From contig CM054114.1 in the NCBI GenBank assembly GCA_028673005.1, positions 131,088,470 to 131,152,469 on the forward strand: 64,000 nucleotides of DNA, written 5' to 3'. Positions 57,840 through 64,000 of this stretch are shown here, one piece after another (the stretch's first letter is position 1; each line of letters starts with the position of its first letter). Source of the DNA: Tanypteryx hageni (lineage: Eukaryota; Arthropoda; Insecta; Odonata; Petaluridae). Below the pieces are notes generated by a model. It was not told where the DNA came from. It searched no databases and saw only the letters and a program-made list of their open reading frames with translations. The translations under genes and the position numbers were made by a program.

Positions 57840-58471
57840 CACCTATCCCTGGATTTACACAGTACTTGATGTACACGGTTTTGGTGTTACACGGTCAAGA
57901 AAACGCGACTATCCTTCGATTTTCACGGACATAATGTACGTGGTTTCGGTTTTACAGTCAAGAAAATGCGACCATTTCTCGATTTACATTGGTTTTCTGT
58001 TGGAAAATTTGTTTATGATACTGTAGATGACAGTGATTGAGGAAACATTTATTGAAGTTTTCGTTAAATCAGTTTTTTCCACTTTTATAATTAAATGTAA
58101 TTCCTTGCTAAAGAATTATTTATTCGTTCAATATTGAACTTTCCAGATTGTATGAAGATTTTGTTTAGTTTAATATAAATTTTATTTTCTCTAATGTTTA
58201 CTCTGTTACTTCTGAGTTTAAATTTCTTCTATGAATTTATTTTTATTTAATGTTAAGTTTCATTTATATAATTTTTATATTATTATTACACCCGAATTCA
58301 ACTTTCTGATACATATATATTTATAAATCAAATTTCCAAAATATGCTTTATTTTAAAATAAATAGGAACCTAACCCAAAATTTTATATGAAGTGTTAGTT
58401 TCAATTAATACGATTTGATTTAAACCGCGATTTTCGAGAACGCATCCCCCGTTTAAATCGAGGGATAGGTG
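57840..58471. mobile_element. pogo/Tigger-like MITE, 632 bp
   Basis: The left tip CACCTATCCCTGGATTTA and right tip complement CACCTATCCCTCGATTTA are nearly identical and each abuts TA. It contains an approximately 66-bp tandem duplication. A GTACACGGATTTGGTGT stretch at the start of the window (about 20-36) resembles its internal repeat, so another decayed copy may end there. Confidence 0.7.
57852..57990 (+). repeat. Tandem duplication of about 66 bp
   Basis: ATGTACACGGTTTTGGT then TCAAGAAAACGCGACTATCC is followed by ATGTACGTGGTTTCGGT then TCAAGAAAATGCGACCATTT. Two units lie within the MITE. Confidence 0.8.
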
Positions 58472-59620
58472 TACATAAATATCAAGTATTATGCGGACTG
58501 ACGAATGCACATAGGCGCTGAAGGATTAATGCTGACGTATGATGTTGAGACAGTTGGGGAGAGCTGGGTGGTAGCCTAAAATCTATAAAAAAATCTCTAT
58601 ATTATACAGTTATATTTTGAGAAGTCTGACTTCTCGGTATTACTTATGACTACAATTTCTATGAATGAGTGAATTTAAATCAAAATCGTTAAAGCCATTT
58701 TTAAATAGAAGGGACGGAATCATATGCGGAAATATTTTACCACCGTTAGAAACCGGATAATCCGCGTCTTTATCTAAAAGGACGCGCAGTAGTAAGAAGA
58801 CCACGCTGCGAGAGGGTTTTCTTAAAACAACGAATTTGGCGGAAAATTCTATTACCGCGGGAGAGCCGCACGGAATGAAGGGGAAAGGAAAAGAGGAAAC
58901 TTAAAAGGATTAAGTAAGAAAGTGACACCGCTAGATTCGAAATGTAATGAACTCGATCCGTTTTGTGAGGCGCGAAGGAATGGTTATGGACACGACGATT
59001 GTACTAGCGAAAGAAAACAGCGGGAATTACAGAACGCTCGGGGCTTAAGAATCATGACGAGTTAAAACCATGGTAGAATTTATTTTTATAAATTGAAAGT
59101 CGTACATACTTTTTTTATTTCCAATAAGTCTGGTTTAATTTATACAACATTATTTAACTACTAGCTCTAAAATTTAAAAAGTTTCTTATAAGATACAAGC
59201 TTACCCATATTAATAATTAAAAGCATTTGCTACCGCTAGCAACTATATAAGCAATGCTGCCGCGAATGACCATTGAGCGAATTGAAACGTCTAAAACAAA
59301 GGGACAGACAAATAAATATAATCAGAATCGATTATAAATTTCGAGTAAAAATACTTCATTCATCCACCAGCTCTCTTTGAATTAATAAGCTTTAATTTAT
59401 AATCGGCAGAAATAAGCAAGATATAATGCAATATTGAGATTTCAAGGTAGAAAACGGGAGGAAGAATAAAGAGACAAGAGAATGTCTGATCGCTATGGTA
59501 ACTGCGCAACCACACGGCTAGAAAAAGGCGTTAAGAGATTGAACGGAAAAACGCGATAAGAGATAAAACTAGGAAGAGCCCCAAAAAAATAAAGAAACAA
59601 AAAACCAGAGAAGCAATGAG
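58472..59620. other. Unassigned AT-rich sequence
   Basis: No supported feature. Confidence 0.4.
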
Positions 59621-59759
59621 GAAGGGAGAGCATCTTAAAAAGAGAAAGATGGAGATAGTGAGTGAGAGAGAGTGAAAGAAGAAAAAGTAGGAAGAGGAGG
59701 GTTCGATGAAGAGGGAAAGATTTCGAGAGAAACCGGAAGATAAAGGGGGATTTCGGATA

Positions 59760-60790
59760 ATTGAGACGCGAGTGAGGTAGAGAGTGAGGGAGAAATGGAG
59801 AACGTAGAGGGTGGGAGGGAGGGAGGGAGTGCGGGAGGGAGAGAGTGTGGGAGGTAAGAGAGTGGGGGAGGGAGAGAGAGTGTGGAAGGGAGAGAGTGTG
59901 GGAGGGAGAGAGAGTGGGAGGGAGAGAGAGTGGGAGGGAGAGAGAGTGGGAAAGAAGGAGTGTCAGTGAGATAGGGAGTGTGAGTGAGATAGGGAGAGTG
60001 AGTGAGAGAGGGAGACTGTGTGAGAGAGAGAGGGGAAGATTGGGAGGGAGGTAGGGAGAGTGGAGGAGAAAGGGAGAGTGGAGGAGAAAGGGAGAGTGTG
60101 AGAGAGTGAGGGAGAAATGGAGAATGTGAAGGAGGGTGGGAGGGGGGGTAGGGAGAGTTGGAGGGAATGTGGGAGGGACGGAGTGTGGGAGGAAGAGAGT
60201 GCAAGAGGGAGAGAGAGTGGGAGGGAGAAAGAGTGGGAGGGAAGGAGAGTGGGAGGGAGAGAGAGTGGGAGGGAGAGAGAGTGGGAGGGTGAGAGAGTGG
60301 GAGGGTGAGAGAGTGGGAGGGTGAGAGAGTGGGAGGGTGAGAGAGTGAGAGGGAGAGAGAGTGGGAGGGAGAGAGTGGGAGGGAGAGAGAGTGGGAGAGA
60401 GAGTGGGAGAGAGAGTGGGAGAGAGAGTGGGGAGAGAGAGTGGGGAGGGGAGAGAGGGAGGGAGAGAGGGAGGGAGAGTGGGAGGGAGAGAGGGAGGGAG
60501 AGAGGGAGGGAGAGAGGGGGGAGAGTGAGAGGGAGAGTGGGAGGGAGAGTGGGAGGTAGAGTGTGAGGGAGAATGGGAGGGAGAGTGGGAGGGAGAGTGG
60601 GAGGGGAGAGTGGGGAGGGAGAGTGGGAGGGAGAGTGGGAGGGAGAGTGGGAGGGAGAGTGGGAGGTAGAGTGGGAGTGAGAAATGGGAGGGAGAGTGGG
60701 AGGGAGAGTGGGAGGGAGAGGAGAGTGCGAGAGGAGTATGAGGTAGGAAGATTGTGAGGGAGAGTGTGGAGAGAGGGAAGTAGAGTGTGA
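59760..60790 (+). repeat. Large G-rich minisatellite
   Basis: About 1 kb of GGGAGGGAGAGAGAGT (16-bp) units, then GAGAGAGTGG and GAGGGAGG variants, then mostly 12-bp GTGGGAGGGAGA units at 60530-60720. The unit length changes along the array. Many units contain GGG runs. Minus-strand frames of 485 and 420 codons (Ser/Pro/Leu/His repeats) exist only because the unit lacks stops. Confidence 0.9.
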
Positions 60791-61039
60791 GTGGAAGGAT
60801 CAGAAGGATAAAAGGACGAAGGTGAGAGAGAGAGGAGGGATATGTAGGGGAGGGGGGGTGATGACGTATTTGGCGTCCATGTGTCCCTTTGGTGCACGGC
60901 CCTTGTAGTGTGCTCTGAAGGGGTTTACCTGAGTCTTCTCGTCGTCCCACGAGAGAGGAGGGAAGTTAAGGAACGGACCAGATTTCTCGGAGCGGAGGAC
61001 AACGGAAGAAGAGATGTAAAAGGATACAGGAAAAGGAAA

Positions 61040-61320
61040 AGGGAAAGGAGGAATGGGCAGAGAGGGGGAGAGAGGGGGGGGAGAGAGGGAGGGAGGGAGG
61101 AAAAGGAGAGAGAGAGAGGGAGAGAGAGGGGAGGACAGAGGGAGAGAGAGGGGAGAGAGAGGGAGAGAGAGGGGGAGACAGAGGGAGAGAGAGAGGGAGA
61201 GAGAGAGGGAGAGAGAGGTGAGAGAGAGAGAGAGGGAGAGAGAGGAGAGAGAGAGGGGGAGAGAGAGAGAGGGAGAGAGAGGGAGAGAGAGGGAGCGAGG
61301 GAGGCGAGTGAGGGAGATAG
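61040..61320 (+). repeat. (GA)n / GGGAGAGA repeat
   Basis: Almost pure G/A sequence with GGGAGAGAGA units and G runs near 61074-61081. Confidence 0.9.
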
Positions 61321-61324
61321 ATGA

Positions 61325-62690
61325 GAAAGGATTTACTCGAGACGTTTGTAATGGAAAGAGCGCGGGAAGCAAAATTGAGACATTGCGTGCATAGAATTTC
61401 GGTTACATCGACGCGAAGAGAAAAGGGAAAAGGGAGGCAACGTGATGAAAACAGGATAGGAAGTGTCATTTGTATCTCTAATTAATACTCGGTTTCGTTA
61501 TCACTTTGTTAAAAACTTCCCAGATAATTTAAAGTGGTTTCCGTATCGGGATTTGTATAATATTTCCCTCAATTATTATTCTATTTTCAATATGACAATA
61601 GCACCTTAAGGCATAGTCGTTATGCTTTGAATTTCAGTGATTGAGTTTCATATAATGGGATTGAACAAAATATTTTAATGGCATTTAAAAATTTTAATGG
61701 CATCATACCTAAATACAATTTTGCCTCAGTAATTTGGATGTGAATTAAAAAACTCCAAGTTTTACTTTCTTAATTTTGAACTAACTGTGATAATCCCCAT
61801 AAACAGCAGTTAAAGGCTCCATTAGAACAAGTATGTAATCGCGATTATTTTACATATACCTAACTAAAAGTATCACGATTAATTGCATAATTGCTAATGC
61901 TTTTTTCTCTTTGCGTATGTGATTACCCTATCAACCGTACCGTATACCTTTAAAAGGCATAAACAAATATTTTTTAAATTTAGCAAAGATGTATTCAAAA
62001 AGGAAATAGTCTTAAAAGAAGAAAGCATTCTATTAAAATTCTTTATTATTTAAAATAATTTATGAAGGAAACTCATGCATACAGGTAATACTCGCTCAAG
62101 ATTTTTCAAAGGAAAAATATTTTTCATCGCGATATGCTGAAGTGTTAAAGGGGAGATTCGTGACCGAAAGTATCATTATAATTTTTTGAAGATGCTCACG
62201 TAGGTGCCGAAATTAATTTCTACGCTTCCTAAATACGAAGATAGATAATTAATTTTACACGAAGCTTGTTTGCGGAAAATACGCTCTCGACATTTTCTTC
62301 CTTTTCATTACCCAAAACTCACCATTTACTCGCATTTCCCAATCTGTAATCTCTAAATAAATACTCATTTTCAAAAAGAGAAAGATTTTGCAATTCACCA
62401 CAAAACAGGAGAAGGAAACATCTTGCATTGAAACCCCAACCCCCTTCTCGTTTCACACCCATCCGGAGGTTACACACGTCGGTTTAAAAAAAAAACACAT
62501 CAACACTAACGAGGCGAGAAGTACGAAAACAAGAAAAAAAATAAAGCGAAAAAAATTAATTGTTTATCTTCACAATCCTCGATGTCTCCGGGATGCAAAA
62601 ATCGCATTACAATATTTATGCTTTCCGAATTCAGGAAAGAGAAGGATCGGATTTTTTTTAAAGAGTGTCGCGGGATAATGACGATACCTC
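61325..62690. other. Unassigned AT-rich sequence
   Basis: No supported feature. Confidence 0.4.
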
Positions 62691-62774
62691 CGCTCCCTCC
62701 CTCCGATCCCTCATTTGACTCGCGTCTCATCTTCCTCTCCTCTCACTCCTCCTCCATCCCCACCTCCTCTATCC

Positions 62775-62813
<39 letters not shown>

Positions 62814-63112
62814 TTACGACTTTTTTATTTCGACGGCGCCGTTGGAGATCATTATGAGGTGTAAACGAGTCGTCTGGTGCCGTGCATCGCTAACACCCTT
62901 CTTCTCTTTCTCCCTCTCTCCAACCCTTTCCCATAATAGGTGTTCCCCGCATAATATGAATAACGATGATTCCGAGATAGCGAGAGGTGTTTGGCAATGA
63001 GAATGAAGAGGAGGAGGCTTGGCGAGAATCTCCTCAGAATGATCCCCCTGGCAGACTCCCGTCTTTGCTCTCTCTCTGACTCTCTCTCTCTCACACACAC
63101 ACACTCATACAC
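62691..63112 (+). repeat. Pyrimidine-rich region with (CT)n and (CA)n
   Basis: (CT)n at about 62779-62808, C/T-rich to 62935, then (CT)n and (CA)n at 63068-63106. Confidence 0.8.
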
Positions 63113-64000
63113 ACTGTAGTTGAGCTCATTTAACAGCGAGCGTGAATTAATGGGGGCGCAATTATTCTTCGACTAAACACGAAAGGCCAACTAAATGCGT
63201 CGCAAGGAAGAACCTTCTCGAAACGAGAAAAAATAACTAGAAAACATCTGTCGGTGTCACGTCTCATCCTAAAGTCGAACTGAAATGCTTTTATAAAGTC
63301 ATATGGAAGTCTGAAAATGTTCTCTCAAAAAAAAGAAAAAGATTGAAGGTTGTCCGCATGGACATTTTTTTAAGACTTTGCACATTAAATTAGAGTCACA
63401 CAGTTGGGAGCATAATATTTATAAACTCGTAAAAATAAGACTTATAAGAGTGATATAGGTAAGATGACAACAGCTGACTATTTACATACATCCTCCTCAC
63501 TCTATAAACGATTAAGAAAATCCTTCATGCTACGTATAGTATTTAACACCAGGAAAACTTAGTATTTGAAGAAAAAATATTCAAAGCAGTGCTAGCAAAG
63601 ATATGCATGACCAGTGTAAAATGGCTCATTTCAGTTTTATACAATTTTTTTAAGATCACGACTTAATTATTAAATAGCAGTTGCCCGTCGATAAACCGAT
63701 TGGTTGGTTAGATTAAATATTGCATTAGTAGTTAGCCTTCTGTCACATTACCATGAAGATCAGCGACTGCAAGGTTTATTTCCTTTTACTAATGTACGCT
63801 TAGAGTGCCACGTTATTTCCAGCGTCTAATGTCCGCTAGCAGCGCCACCTTAGCATCAACCATTACAACTATGTCGAGCAGAGCTTAGCCGGTCAAAAAA
63901 AAACCTCAGTATCTCGCCAACGGTTTGACCGATTTCAAATTTATAATTTTCCTGCAAATCTGCAGGTCGAGACGTTTAATTTGATGCATCACACGTTAAG
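63113..64000. other. Unassigned sequence
   Basis: No supported gene or element. Confidence 0.35.

Noticed and set aside
59493..60950. 485- and 420-codon minus-strand open frames rich in Ser, Pro, Leu and His
   Set aside because: They are translations of a G/A minisatellite in two frames at once, without any unique domain.

Overview
The window looks like repeat-rich intergenic or intronic DNA from an animal nuclear genome, most likely an arthropod. I infer this from the AT-rich background, the abundance of hAT, Transib/RAG1-like, Tc1/mariner-like and pogo-like DNA transposon remnants, 5'-truncated non-LTR retrotransposon tails, tRNA-derived SINE pieces, a hammerhead-bearing retroelement, and long purine or pyrimidine microsatellite blocks. 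I found no intact host protein-coding gene, rRNA or convincing functional tRNA. Most long open frames are artefacts of low-complexity repeats or antisense shadows of transposon remnants. The species cannot be named from this sequence.

Layout. 1-1.9 kb: decayed hAT transposase, a GC-rich repeat, a SINE-like tRNA relic, a hAT MITE with target duplication, and the C-terminal end of a LINE. 2.2-3.7 kb: pyrimidine then purine tracts. 4.2-4.9 kb: a hAT MITE, then a 169-bp insertion with 12-bp target duplications carrying a type I hammerhead ribozyme motif with 34-bp perfect outer arms. 6.7-13.1 kb: hAT MITEs, an interspersed repeat also present at 34 kb, a degenerate second hammerhead-like hairpin (minus strand) and a LINE tail. 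13-24 kb: mostly unique sequence, with large GA-rich blocks at 16.6-17.8 and 20.3-22.0 kb. 24.6-28.6 kb: decayed autonomous hAT, two tRNA-like SINE pieces, a pogo-like MITE and an inverted repeat. 32-34.6 kb: a 1.5-kb element with hAT-like termini and repeat copy 2.

35.2-40.0 kb is the densest part. A fold-back element with about 157-bp arms is followed by a LINE tail, then a Transib/RAG1-like transposase relic whose two recognisable parts (36.4-37.1 and 39.6-39.9 kb) are separated by an internally deleted DDE transposon relic and by a 1,092-bp hAT copy with perfect 8-bp target duplications. 42.6-44.8 kb is a second nest: a 2,154-bp hAT with perfect 8-bp target duplications holds a Tc1/mariner-like 5' end with an apparent 35-bp micro-inversion, and an LTR-like unit lying between two (AT)n tracts. 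48.3-48.8 kb has compound microsatellites around a Penelope-like hairpin motif. 51.3-52.1 kb has two more hAT MITEs; 53.4-54.1 and 57.8-58.5 kb have pogo-like MITEs with TA targets; 54.4-57.5 and 59.6-61.3 kb are purine-rich, the latter a G-rich minisatellite.

The elements do not form a pathway. Together they record repeated transposition, mainly hAT, with nesting, internal deletion and decay. The most notable item is the hammerhead-bearing insertion at 4716-4884.
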